Notes: generated by a model not told the origin, from the sequence alone. Shown: positions 36,719-45,017, numbered from the stretch's first letter. The stretch is 64,000 nucleotides of DNA from an uncultured Tenacibaculum sp. (GCA_947492185.1 CANLMR010000010.1:38776-102775), one strand, 5' to 3'. A program made the numbers and translations.

Positions 36719-38413
36719 TTAAATAATTTCAACAAATAATCCGTTATCAGTTTTAGAAACCTTTGCTAGATTATTTTTTGTTAATCCTTTAATAGTTTTA
36801 TCCCATTTTTTATTACTTAATCCAGATTGTGATTTTAATTCACTTAACTCTAACTTTTCTGATTTTTCTAATAAAGCTAACACCGCTTTTTCGTCATCAT
36901 TTAATTCAATAGAAGGAGCTTTACGTTCTGGTTTCATTTGTGGAAAGAATAATACTTCTTGAATTGAAGGATTGTTTGTTAAATACATAATTAAACGATC
37001 CATTCCAATACCTAATCCAGATGTTGGAGGCATTCCATATTCTAAAGCACGTAAGAAATCTTGATCAATAAACATAGCCTCATCATCTCCACGGTCGGCT
37101 AATTTTAACTGAGCTTCAAATCTTTCACGCTGATCAATCGGGTCATTTAATTCAGAATATGCATTTGCAATTTCTTTACCACAAACCATTAATTCAAAAC
37201 GCTCAGTTAATTCTGGATTATCTCTATGTTCTTTACAAAGAGGAGACATTTCCTTTGGATAATCTGTAATAAAAGTTGGTTGAATATAATTTCCTTCACA
37301 TTTCTCTCCGAAAATTTCATCAATTAACTTTCCTTTACCCATAGTTTCATCAACTTCAATTCCCATTCCTTTAGCAGCTTCGAATAATTCTTCTTCAGAT
37401 TTACCGTTGATATCAAAACCTGTAAAATGCTTAATAGAATCGGCCATAGTTATTCTCGCATAAGGAGCTTTAAAATCCACTTCATGTTCTCCAAAAGTAG
37501 CTTTTGTTGTTCCGTTAACAGCTATAGCACAATGTTCTAATAATTTTTCTGTGAATTCCATCATCCAATTGTAATCTTTATAAGCAACATAAATTTCCAT
37601 TGCTGTAAATTCTGGATTATGAGTTCTGTCCATTCCTTCATTACGGAAGTTTTTAGAAAATTCATAAACACCATCAAAACCACCCACAATTAATCTTTTT
37701 AAGTAAAGTTCGTTAGCAATTCTCATATATAATGGAATATCTAAAGAGTTATGGTGTGTAATAAATGGTCTTGCTGCTGCTCCACCTGGAATTGGCTGTA
37801 ATATTGGAGTTTCTACTTCAAAATATCCTGCATCATTAAAAAACTGACGCATTGCGTTGAATAATTTAGTTCTTTTTACAAAAACTTCTTTTACATGTGG
37901 GTTTACCGCTAAATCCGCATAACGCTGTCTGTAACGCATTTCAGGATCTGTAAAAGCATCATAAATATTTCCTTCACTATCAGTTTTTGGTAATGGTAAA
38001 GGTTTTAAAGCTTTACTTAATAAAGTAAAGTTTTTAACCATTACAGTTTTCTCACCTACTTGAGTTGTAAATAATTCTCCTTCAATTCCAATAAAATCTC
38101 CAAGATCAATTAGTTTTTTGAAAATTTCGTTGTAAAGAGTTTTATCTTCTCCGGTACAAATTTCATCACGATTAAAATATACTTGAATTCTTCCTTCGCT
38201 ATCTTGTAATTCAGCAAAAGAAGCTTTTCCTTGTACTTTTTTAGACATTAAACGTCCAGCAATTACCACCTTTTTCCCCTCTTCAAATTTTTCCTTAATC
38301 TGTTTTGAGTTCGAATCTAAAGGATATAAATTTGCTGGATAAGGATTGATTCCAAGCTCACGTAATTTCGTTAGCTTTTCTCTACGTACAATTTCTTGTT
38401 CTGATAATTGCAT
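36719..38413 (-). CDS. lysS: Lysyl-tRNA synthetase (class II)
   Basis: It charges tRNA-Lys. The start is the ATG at 38413 (MQLSEQEIVRREKL); the frame extends 15 codons upstream into the promoter and that part is not coding. The 564 residues comprise an OB-fold anticodon-binding domain (about 45-150) and a class II core with motif 2 FSKNFRNEGMDRTHNPEF and motif 3 GLGIGMDRLIMYLTN. About 65 residues after FFPQMKPERKAP form a winged-helix-like tail (LLEKSEKLELSELKSQSGLS). This tail is usual in Bacteroidetes LysRS as far as I recall. A promoter at 38448-38478 drives it. Confidence 0.96.
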   Translation of the reverse strand: MQLSEQEIVRREKLTKLRELGINPYPANLYPLDSNSKQIKEKFEEGKKVVIAGRLMSKKVQGKASFAELQDSEGRIQVYFNRDEICTGEDKTLYNEIFKKLIDLGDFIGIEGELFTTQVGEKTVMVKNFTLLSKALKPLPLPKTDSEGNIYDAFTDPEMRYRQRYADLAVNPHVKEVFVKRTKLFNAMRQFFNDAGYFEVETPILQPIPGGAAARPFITHHNSLDIPLYMRIANELYLKRLIVGGFDGVYEFSKNFRNEGMDRTHNPEFTAMEIYVAYKDYNWMMEFTEKLLEHCAIAVNGTTKATFGEHEVDFKAPYARITMADSIKHFTGFDINGKSEEELFEAAKGMGIEVDETMGKGKLIDEIFGEKCEGNYIQPTFITDYPKEMSPLCKEHRDNPELTERFELMVCGKEIANAYSELNDPIDQRERFEAQLKLADRGDDEAMFIDQDFLRALEYGMPPTSGLGIGMDRLIMYLTNNPSIQEVLFFPQMKPERKAPSIELNDDEKAVLALLEKSEKLELSELKSQSGLSNKKWDKTIKGLTKNNLAKVSKTDNGLFVEII

Positions 38414-38447
38414 TACTATTTTGTTTAAGTGATTTAAATTAAAGGCG

Positions 38448-38478
38448 CAAAGATACAATCAATTGAAGAATTAAACAA
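38448..38478 (-). promoter_or_regulatory. lysS promoter
   Basis: On the minus strand TTG (38478-38476), 20 bases, then TATCTTTG (38455-38448): a good Bacteroidetes promoter 35 bases before the lysS start. Confidence 0.7.
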
Positions 38479-38520
38479 TCTTGTATTTTCTAGCTAAAAA
38501 ATAAAAAAAACGATTTTTAT

Positions 38521-38550
38521 TTGGTGGTAACTAAAAAGTTTATATATTTG
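38521..38550 (+). promoter_or_regulatory. Promoter of the small-RNA candidate
   Basis: TTG at 38521-38523, exactly 19 bases, then TATATTTG at 38543-38550. This is the best match to the Bacteroidetes promoter in the window, yet no plus-strand protein gene lies within 700 bases. Confidence 0.75.
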
Positions 38551-38553
38551 CAG

Positions 38554-38655
38554 GCTGTTTAATTTTAAAACAGCATTAGTTGTGTTGTGAGGCAAGAAAT
38601 TGCCTAGGTTTTGTTAACCGATGGAAAGCTTCCCTGAAATGGGTTGCTTTTTTAT
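38554..38655 (+). ncRNA. Candidate structured small RNA
   Basis: Directly after the promoter at 38521-38550 come a 7-bp hairpin (GCTGTTT/AAACAGC, 38554-38574), a 6-bp hairpin with a GAAA tetraloop (AGGCAAGAAATTGCCT, 38590-38605) and a terminator-like element (AAAGC-TT-CCC / GGG-TT-GCTTT, 38625-38650) that ends in a run of T. No frame of useful length is present. A free transcript of about 100 bases is implied. I could not place it in a known family by eye; 6S-Flavo, Flavo-1 and small SRP RNA are candidates to test. It does not show the GGAA-loop signature of SRP RNA. Confidence 0.6.
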
Positions 38656-38671
38656 TTTATACCTATTTCAT

Positions 38672-39172
38672 TTAGAATAATTCAATTCTATATTCCCAAA
38701 CTTTTACTATAAATAGAATAAAGTAAATACTTGCAATAGAAAATTTAATTGTAGTAGAAGCTAAAAACCCCAGAAAGGCTCCTGTAGAAGCTTTTAATGC
38801 ACGATTGGTATCATTACCGTCATATAATAACTCTCCAACAAATGCTCCAGAGAATGCTCCAATTAAAATTCCAAAAGGAATAGGGGAAAGCAAACCAACT
38901 ATAAGTCCAATTGTAGTTCCATAAGCTCCATATTTGGTTCCTCCAAACCTTTTTGCTCCCATAGCTGGTATAAAGTAATCTAGAATAAATATGAGAATAG
39001 CGATGAATAAAGTTACTCCTAAGAATGTCCAATTTTGAGGTACAACTTTTGTGAGATGTAATAATAGTAAACCAATCCAACTAGTTATAGGGCCTGGTAA
39101 AACAGGTAAGAATGATCCAATTATTCCTAAACAAACAAATAGAAGACCAAGCAAAGTCAATAGAATATCCAT
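38672..39172 (-). CDS. DUF456 family membrane protein
   Basis: The ATG at 39172 gives MDILLTLLGLLFVCLGIIGS; a TTG three codons earlier is less likely. The 166-residue protein has about four or five membrane segments and the family blocks SFLPVLPGP, AMGAKRFGGTKYGAYG and IGAFSGAFVGELL. DUF456 proteins are widespread small membrane proteins of unknown function. The Gly-rich repeats resemble glycine-zipper packing. Confidence 0.87.
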   Translation of the reverse strand: MDILLTLLGLLFVCLGIIGSFLPVLPGPITSWIGLLLLHLTKVVPQNWTFLGVTLFIAILIFILDYFIPAMGAKRFGGTKYGAYGTTIGLIVGLLSPIPFGILIGAFSGAFVGELLYDGNDTNRALKASTGAFLGFLASTTIKFSIASIYFILFIVKVWEYRIELF

Positions 39173-39245
39173 AGAATACAATACAATTTATAATTGTAAG
39201 ACGACTAGTATATTCAGTTGTTACAGAATGATACTATGATTTATT

Positions 39246-39286
39246 AACTAAAAAATTAGTTTAAACTAATTTTTTAGTTATATTTG
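39246..39286 (+). promoter_or_regulatory. Palindromic operator overlapping promoter of the BlaI operon
   Basis: Bases 39246-39279 are a perfect 34-bp palindrome with half-site AACTAAAAAATTAGTTT. It runs straight into a TATATTTG promoter element (39279-39286), so a repressor bound here would block the -33 region. The BlaI repressor encoded in this operon is the obvious candidate binder. Confidence 0.75.
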
Positions 39287-39317
39287 TAATGAAGAAAATG
39301 TGAAAATTATTAATTAT

Positions 39318-39794
39318 ATGAAAAAGTACGTTCTTTTATGCTTTGTATTACTATTGGTAGTTTCATGTAATACTAAAGAAAGTAAAGTAGTTGGATTTCA
39401 TGATAAGGTTGTGTTTAGCGATTTCAAAAAACTATCATTAGATGATTCATATAAAAACTTGTTGAATCCTAATGTTTCAATTAAAGAAGAATATCCTAAA
39501 GTTATTAATTCTTGGAAAGAATTTCATAAGAAGGTCAACATTATATTAAAGAATAATGATTTTTCTTGGAATGTTCCAGATTCAATAATTACTGTAGTCA
39601 ATAAAATTTATTTTAATGCTAACGGTGAAGTGAATTACTTCTTTGTGAATATTAGAAATGAAAATATTAGTAAAAAAACTAAAGATGTTTATGTTCAATT
39701 ATTAACAGACAATTTAAAAGAACTATCGATTAATCTTAAAAGGGCAGAACAGTTTGCACAATGTGGCAAAGTAAAATATCAAAATTATGAGTAA
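39318..39794 (+). CDS. Small lipoprotein, first gene of the BlaI operon
   Basis: The ATG at 39318 gives a lipoprotein signal peptide (MKKYVLLCFVLLLVVSC, lipobox VVSC, Cys17); the frame also has a GTG 6 codons upstream that I reject. The 158-residue protein has no domain I recognise; the C-terminal part (KIYFNANGEVNYFFVNI onward) has the strand pattern of TonB-C-like folds. Its stop overlaps the BlaI start by 8 bases. It is the first gene after the palindromic operator. Confidence 0.75.
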   Translation: MKKYVLLCFVLLLVVSCNTKESKVVGFHDKVVFSDFKKLSLDDSYKNLLNPNVSIKEEYPKVINSWKEFHKKVNIILKNNDFSWNVPDSIITVVNKIYFNANGEVNYFFVNIRNENISKKTKDVYVQLLTDNLKELSINLKRAEQFAQCGKVKYQNYE

Positions 39795-40155
39795 ACAATT
39801 AACAAAAGCGGAGGAGCAAATAATGCAAGTTTTATGGGATTTAGGCGAAGCTTCAGTAAAAGAAGTTATAGCAGAATTAAGTAATCCTAAACCAGCTTAT
39901 AATACAGTTTCAACAATTATTAGAATATTAGAAACTAAAGAATTTGTTGGGCATCAACCTAAAGGTAGAGGGTATGTATATTTTCCTTTAATTCAGAAAA
40001 CTGATTACAGTAACCAAAGTTTGCATAAGCTTATGAATGGATATTTTGGTGGATCTTTTAAAAGTATGGTTTCTTTCTTTATGAAAGAAAACAAACTAGA
40101 CATTAAAGAATTGGAAACAATTTTGAAGGAAGTTGAAAAAAGTAATAAAAAGTAA
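39787..40155 (+). CDS. BlaI/MecI/CopY-family repressor
   Basis: A 122-residue winged-helix repressor: LTKAEEQIMQVLWDLGEASV then AYNTVSTIIRILETKEFVGH as the recognition region, followed by a C-terminal dimerisation helix. In the BlaI/BlaR paradigm, the partner membrane protease cleaves or inactivates the repressor when it senses a signal. Its partner is the next gene, 5 bases downstream. It probably autoregulates the operon through the palindrome at 39246-39279. Confidence 0.93.
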   Translation: MSKQLTKAEEQIMQVLWDLGEASVKEVIAELSNPKPAYNTVSTIIRILETKEFVGHQPKGRGYVYFPLIQKTDYSNQSLHKLMNGYFGGSFKSMVSFFMKENKLDIKELETILKEVEKSNKK

Positions 40156-40160
40156 AAGTT

Positions 40161-41678
40161 ATGCTGTCTTATATAATTCAAGTCATTTTATTTCAAACAC
40201 TATTTTTAGCTGTTTACGATTTATTTCTAAGTAAAGAAACCTTCTTTACTAAAAACAGATTTTATCTTATTTCTTCTGTACTTATCTCATTTGTTTTACC
40301 GTTAATTAAATTAACGACTATTCAAAAAAGTGTTCCTCAAGAGTATACTATTTTATTACCAGAAGTAGTTTTGTTTCCTCAATCGATTATAGAGAAACAA
40401 AAATGGTATCAATCTATTAATTACTTAGATATTTTATTTTGGATTGGTGTCGTATTATTTTCTTTATTCTTTATAGTTAAGCTTTCCAGAGTATTTCAGC
40501 TCTTATATAAGAATAAGGTAGAAAAACATGAGGGTTATAAATTAATTTTTTTACCAAACACCACAAAAGCATTTTCATTTTTTAATTACATCTTCATTGG
40601 AGATCGAATTCCTGAAGAGCGTCGTGAAAAAATCATTCAACATGAATTAGTACACGCTAAGCAAAAGCACACATTAGATTTGTTGTTTTTCGAAATATTA
40701 AAAATTAGCATGTGGTTTAACCCTATATTATGGGTTTTTCAAAAAAGAATTTCATCTGTTCATGAATATTTATCCGATGAAATTGCCAGTAAATCTATAG
40801 AAACAAAAAACTATATCAACAGTTTACTTGAACAAGTATTTCAAGTTGAAAAAATATCATTTGTAAACCAGTTTTATAAAAGTTCGCTAATAAAAAAGAG
40901 AATCATTATGATGACAAAAGAAAGATCAAAAAGAGTAAAGCAATTAAAGTATTTATTGATTGTACCAGTATTACTAAGTATGTTGTTCTATACAGCCTGT
41001 TCAAGTAATCAAGAATTAGCACCTCAAACTAAAGAGAAAACTAAGCTTGTTACTGATATTGGATCAAAAGAAGATAGAATAATAGTTTCTGAAAAGGAAA
41101 CTTACATGGATGTGTTCTTTGGTAAAGAAGCACCAAAATCTAAAGAATATGAGTTTAAAGATTTAACTGAAGAAGAACAAGAAGAGTTTTTAAAAACGAA
41201 AAGTAGATTCAAAGTAGTAGGTAAAGATTTTAAACTTCGAGTATTTGAAGGAGAAAATGGTAGAAAGTTATTGTTTGTAGACATGATTAAGATTATTAAG
41301 AAATCTACAAAAGGAAATCCACCTAATTATAATGGAATGATACCTTTCTCAATATTAGATGAATCTCCATCCTTTGTTGGCCAAGGTGAAGGAAAAGAAA
41401 ACTTTCGTAAGAATATGAATAGATTCATTATAGATAATTTTGATTCTAAGTATCCAAATAGTTTAGGATTAAAACCAGGGAAGCAAAGAATTTTTGTTCA
41501 GTTTAAAATTGACGAACAAGGAAATGTAATTAATGTAAAAGCAAGAGCTCCTCATCCTGAATTGAAAGAGTATGCAGAAGAATTAGTTAGAAAACTTCCG
41601 AAGCTTGTGCCGGGAAAACACGAAGGGAAAGTTGTTAAAGTAGGGTACACATTGCCTATTACATTTGAAACTAAATAA
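40161..41678 (+). CDS. M56-family (BlaR1-like) peptidase with TonB C-terminal domain
   Basis: A 505-residue membrane protein. The first 280 residues carry about four membrane segments and the zinc protease motif HELVH (His161, Glu162, His165) of the BlaR1/M56 family. In place of the beta-lactam-binding sensor domain of BlaR1, the periplasmic part ends in a TonB C-terminal-like domain (about 410-505, FVQFKIDEQGNVINVKARAP onward). This form is common in Bacteroidetes. It would transmit an envelope signal by cleaving BlaI; what it senses is unknown. Confidence 0.9.
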   Translation: MLSYIIQVILFQTLFLAVYDLFLSKETFFTKNRFYLISSVLISFVLPLIKLTTIQKSVPQEYTILLPEVVLFPQSIIEKQKWYQSINYLDILFWIGVVLFSLFFIVKLSRVFQLLYKNKVEKHEGYKLIFLPNTTKAFSFFNYIFIGDRIPEERREKIIQHELVHAKQKHTLDLLFFEILKISMWFNPILWVFQKRISSVHEYLSDEIASKSIETKNYINSLLEQVFQVEKISFVNQFYKSSLIKKRIIMMTKERSKRVKQLKYLLIVPVLLSMLFYTACSSNQELAPQTKEKTKLVTDIGSKEDRIIVSEKETYMDVFFGKEAPKSKEYEFKDLTEEEQEEFLKTKSRFKVVGKDFKLRVFEGENGRKLLFVDMIKIIKKSTKGNPPNYNGMIPFSILDESPSFVGQGEGKENFRKNMNRFIIDNFDSKYPNSLGLKPGKQRIFVQFKIDEQGNVINVKARAPHPELKEYAEELVRKLPKLVPGKHEGKVVKVGYTLPITFETK

Positions 41679-41720
41679 TAATTGAAAAAGGGAATTTTTA
41701 TAAATATTACTATGATGTTT

Positions 41721-41752
41721 GTTAAAGCTGGAGTTTTTACTTCGGCTTTAAC
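41721..41752. other. 14-bp hairpin in the BlaR-DUF4350 gap
   Basis: GTTAAAGCTGGAGT (41721-41734) pairs over all 14 positions, with two G-U pairs in the RNA, with ACTTCGGCTTTAAC (41739-41752) around a TTTT loop. No T-run follows, so it is not a standard terminator; it may be a processing or pausing element that sets the ratio of upstream and downstream genes. Confidence 0.5.
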
Positions 41753-41785
41753 TGCGGATAGTAATTAACTAAAAAAAACAAATAG

Positions 41786-42673
41786 ATGAAAAAGTTAATT
41801 TACATACTACTAATACTTGGGTGTACTGCTAAAATTTATTCTCAACAAATTCCAGATACAATATATAAACCTAAAATAAATCAGAAGTTTTCAGGATTGG
41901 TTTATGTTGATCATGCTCATAATAATTTTCATAGAATTGATAATAGATTTAAACCTTTTGCTAATGTGCTTAGATTAGCAGGATATTCTGTAAAAGGTTT
42001 TGATGAAAAGTTTACAGAAAAGAGCTTAAATAGTGTTAAAGTATTGGTAATATCGAATGCTTTATCTTCTAATGCTAGATCACCATTTATAACACCAACT
42101 AAAAGTGCTTTTACAGCAAAAGAAATTGAAGTAGTTAGAAATTGGGTTGCTAAAGGAGGAGCTTTATTTTTAATTGCTGATCATATGCCATTTGCCGGAG
42201 CAAGTAAAGATCTTGGAAATGCATTTGGATTTAAATTTTATGACAGTTTTTTATTTGATGAAAATAGAAGAGGAATCTTTGATTTTACCATTTCAGAAAA
42301 AACCTTAGGAGAACACGAGGTTGTTTCTAAAAGTAAAATTTCAAAGATTAGAACATTCACAGGTCAGGCTTTTGAAATTCCAGATAAGGCTGCTTCAATT
42401 TTAAAAACTACAGAAAAACTTATTTTGTATTTACCAGATACGATGTGGCGATTTTCAGAAAAAACAAAACGTTTGCCTGCAAAAAATATGTCTCAAGGTG
42501 CAGTGTTAAAATATAAAAAAGGGAAAGTTGCCATTTTTGGTGAAGCAGCAATGTTTACGGCTCAATTAGCAGGAAGAAATAGATTTAAAATTGGTATGAA
42601 CTCAGAAGAAGCAAAAGAGAATTATAAATTATTGCTCAATATAATTGCTTGGTTAAATACAAAAGAAAATTAA
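41786..42673 (+). CDS. Exported DUF4350-like protein
   Basis: A 295-residue protein with a signal peptide (about 1-20, ending IYSQ). The region SVKVLVISNALSS and VRNWVAKGGALFLIADH has the Rossmann-like layout of DUF4350 and related glutamine-amidotransferase-fold domains, without an obvious catalytic cysteine. Function is unknown. It is followed after 2 bases by a TPR protein, so the two are an operon, possibly extending the BlaI operon across the 107-base gap with the hairpin. Confidence 0.72.
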   Translation: MKKLIYILLILGCTAKIYSQQIPDTIYKPKINQKFSGLVYVDHAHNNFHRIDNRFKPFANVLRLAGYSVKGFDEKFTEKSLNSVKVLVISNALSSNARSPFITPTKSAFTAKEIEVVRNWVAKGGALFLIADHMPFAGASKDLGNAFGFKFYDSFLFDENRRGIFDFTISEKTLGEHEVVSKSKISKIRTFTGQAFEIPDKAASILKTTEKLILYLPDTMWRFSEKTKRLPAKNMSQGAVLKYKKGKVAIFGEAAMFTAQLAGRNRFKIGMNSEEAKENYKLLLNIIAWLNTKEN

Positions 42674-42675
42674 TT

Positions 42676-43926
42676 ATGATAAGAAAAATTGCAGGTGTAG
42701 TGTTTTTACTTTTACTCTTAAAAGTTGAAGCTCAACAAGAATTTAATTCTATTGACAAATTAACTGAAACAGGAAGGTATAAAAAAGCATTAGAAAAATT
42801 AAATGCATCACCAGCTTCCTTTAAAAGAGAATATAAAATAGCTACAATTTATGAAGCTATAGATAATTATAGAGAAGCATCTAATCATTTCAAAAAAGCT
42901 CTAAATTTTAAAGATGATTATAAGACAAAAATTAAATTTGGAAAATCACTTTTAAAAGAGAAAAAAGTAAGAGAAGTTGTAAGATTGTACGAAGAGATAT
43001 GTAAAAAAGACCCCGATAATTTAATAGCAAAATACACTTTAGGGAAAAGGTATTTACAAATAAAAAAGTTTGATGAAGCAAAGTTAATTTTCAAAGAATT
43101 AATAAAAAAAGATGTTAATAATGCTAATTATTATTATCAATTAGCAGCTTCTAATCCACAGCCTAAAAAAATATTCAAACGAATAGATTATTATTTGTTA
43201 GCATATAAAAAAGATAACAAGCACTTTAATTCCATTGAAAAATTAGCTAGGAATTTTACAATTATTAAAGATAGAGATTCTGCGTTAGTTTTTATAGATA
43301 AAGGATTGAAATTAAGACCTAATCATATTGATTTAAATCGCCTAAAGATTAATGGTTTATTTAGAAATAAAAAATATGAAGAAAGTATAAAGCTGTTGGA
43401 ACATATTGATAGTATTCAGCCTCAAGAGCATTACACGCATAAAATGTTTGGAAGAAGCTATTTTAATCTTGAAGATTACAACAAGGCCGAAAAACATTTT
43501 CAAAAAGCTAGTAAATTAGATATAGATGATTTCAATAGTATGATTTACCTTGGAGATATTGCTATGATTAAAAAGAAGCCAAAAATGGCAATGTTTTATT
43601 ACATGTCTGGAACCTCAAGAGGTAAAAAGAATAGAGATAAAGCTTATATGGGGTTAGCAAAAGTTTTTGCAGAAATGAAAGAACCAAAGAACGTTTTAGA
43701 ATCCTATAAAAGTGCAGTAAAAGAGAATCATAAAAATTATAAAGCTCTTTTCGCTTTAGCAAAGCAATCCGATGACTATTATAAAGATAAAAAAATAGGA
43801 TATAAACTTTACAAGAGATATCAAGATCGGTTTACAAAAAAAGATGCAGAAATAGACGAATTTGTTAAAAGTAGAATAAAAGAGATTAAAAAACAGTATT
43901 TCTTAAAAGGAGAGATATTAGAATAA
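42676..43926 (+). CDS. Exported tetratricopeptide-repeat protein
   Basis: The ATG at 42676 gives a signal peptide (MIRKIAGVVFLLLLLKVEAQ); the frame opens earlier, inside the preceding gene, but that start is not needed. The 416-residue protein is built of TPR units, for example YREASNHFKKALNFKDDY, DNLIAKYTLGKRYLQIKKFD and LEDYNKAEKHFQKASKLDID, about nine in all. It probably acts as a periplasmic scaffold for another protein. It directly follows the DUF4350-like gene. Confidence 0.85.
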   Translation: MIRKIAGVVFLLLLLKVEAQQEFNSIDKLTETGRYKKALEKLNASPASFKREYKIATIYEAIDNYREASNHFKKALNFKDDYKTKIKFGKSLLKEKKVREVVRLYEEICKKDPDNLIAKYTLGKRYLQIKKFDEAKLIFKELIKKDVNNANYYYQLAASNPQPKKIFKRIDYYLLAYKKDNKHFNSIEKLARNFTIIKDRDSALVFIDKGLKLRPNHIDLNRLKINGLFRNKKYEESIKLLEHIDSIQPQEHYTHKMFGRSYFNLEDYNKAEKHFQKASKLDIDDFNSMIYLGDIAMIKKKPKMAMFYYMSGTSRGKKNRDKAYMGLAKVFAEMKEPKNVLESYKSAVKENHKNYKALFALAKQSDDYYKDKKIGYKLYKRYQDRFTKKDAEIDEFVKSRIKEIKKQYFLKGEILE

Positions 43927-43964
43927 ATCTATTTTTCCTATTTTCACTCTATAAATCTAAGAAA

Positions 43965-44438
43965 GTGATCTATAGAGTGTTTCTTTTTGTTATTGTTATG
44001 AGTTGTTGCTTATCGTGTAACTACTTTTCTAATGATGGAAATGATTTAAAATCGAAGTTAGACACTGTTGTAGATTTTACCACTGTAGATATTTCTCCGT
44101 CTTTTAAAGAATGTGAACAACTCCTAGACGATGAAAAAACAGAATGTTTTAGAACCACGATTAGGCAACATTTTACGAATGGGTTACGTCAAAATCAATT
44201 AACAAGTGATGAGGATATTAGTGAAACTATAGTTATTGTTTTGCGTATCAGTGATAAGGGTAAAATGAAATTGAAAAAGATTAAATCTTCAGATGAAATT
44301 CAAGACAAATTTCCTGAGTTAAAATTACTCTTAAATCAAATAGTTAGTGAAATACCTAATTTATACCCTGCCACAAAAAGAGGAATTCCAGTAACAACAG
44401 AATATCAATTACCTATAGAAATACAAACCCAAGAATAA
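43965..44438 (+). CDS. Small lipoprotein with TonB-C-like fold
   Basis: A 157-residue protein starting with GTG; the N-terminus MIYRVFLFVIVMSCCLSC is a lipoprotein signal. The sequence SPSFKECEQLLDDEKTECF followed by IVIVLRISDKGKMKLKKI and a terminal TTEYQLPIEI is the layout of the TonB-C-like lipoproteins of Bacteroidetes, with two Cys that could form a disulphide. It overlaps the 3' end of the convergent COQ4-like gene by 26 bases. Confidence 0.72.
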   Translation: MIYRVFLFVIVMSCCLSCNYFSNDGNDLKSKLDTVVDFTTVDISPSFKECEQLLDDEKTECFRTTIRQHFTNGLRQNQLTSDEDISETIVIVLRISDKGKMKLKKIKSSDEIQDKFPELKLLLNQIVSEIPNLYPATKRGIPVTTEYQLPIEIQTQE

Positions 44439-44949
44439 TTAAAAAAAAAATTGGAAAACCTATAACAACAATTGAAAGAAAACTCCATAAGCTAAAAATA
44501 AAATAGTTGAATGGTTTCGTATTTTTTTTAAGCAATAAATTATCTATTTCTTCTAAAGTTAAATTCATAATCTCATGTTTAGGGATGTTACGATCAATTA
44601 ACCCGTTATAATTTAAGCCTTTTTTGTAACCGTTTAAAACATCTTTAGGATGGGTTAATAAACTAAATCCCATAGCCCACAAACTCATTATTCCAATAGG
44701 AAGATGTTTCCACATTCCAGTAGCAATTTCCCAACCAGCAATGTAAGCTTCACCTTTCCATGAAACATCACAGTCAAATAAAATATGTTGAATGTCATGT
44801 ATGTACACCACTTTTTTTCTAAATTCTGAATTTGGGAGTTTTAAAGAGAAAAAACGAAACTTCATTAAAAAATAGTCATTGTCTTCTCCGCCATTTTTAC
44901 CAAGATTGTTCTGAGTGTAGAATTGATTTAGTCTTTGTGAAATTACCAT
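44413..44949 (-). CDS. COQ4-like membrane protein
   Basis: The ATG at 44949 (MVISQRLNQFY) is the best start; a TTG 11 codons upstream opens the frame. The 178-residue protein carries HDIQH followed eleven residues later by Glu, exactly the HDxxH-x11-E zinc-site pattern of COQ4, a protein needed for ubiquinone assembly in mitochondria and some bacteria. About 30 C-terminal residues are hydrophobic. Bacteroidetes generally use menaquinone, so a ubiquinone role is unlikely; the function is open. It follows the Crp-type regulator gene after 68 bases. Confidence 0.7.
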   Translation of the reverse strand: MVISQRLNQFYTQNNLGKNGGEDNDYFLMKFRFFSLKLPNSEFRKKVVYIHDIQHILFDCDVSWKGEAYIAGWEIATGMWKHLPIGIMSLWAMGFSLLTHPKDVLNGYKKGLNYNGLIDRNIPKHEIMNLTLEEIDNLLLKKNTKPFNYFIFSLWSFLSIVVIGFPIFFLIILGFVFL

Positions 44950-45017
44950 TGTAAACTTAATTTTTAAGTAAAGGTATTTCAAGTTGAATTATAAGAAATT
45001 GATAATTGTCAAGAAAA

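Noticed and set aside
38590..38605. SRP RNA apical hairpin
   Set aside because: The loop is GAAA on a plain 6-bp stem; the GGAA loop and asymmetric internal loop of bacterial SRP RNA are not present.
38554..38655. Possible leader or riboswitch for lysS on the minus strand
   Set aside because: lysS has its own promoter at 38448-38478, downstream of this region, and the promoter and U-run of the structured region are oriented on the plus strand.
38820..39080. Minus-strand frame of 86 residues within the DUF456 gene
   Set aside because: Out-of-frame reading of the same strand; the DUF456 frame has real family motifs and this one is Trp/Ser-rich noise.
39787..41678. Beta-lactam resistance system
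   Set aside because: BlaI and M56 proteins are present, but the sensor has a TonB-C domain and no penicillin-binding domain, and no beta-lactamase gene is near.
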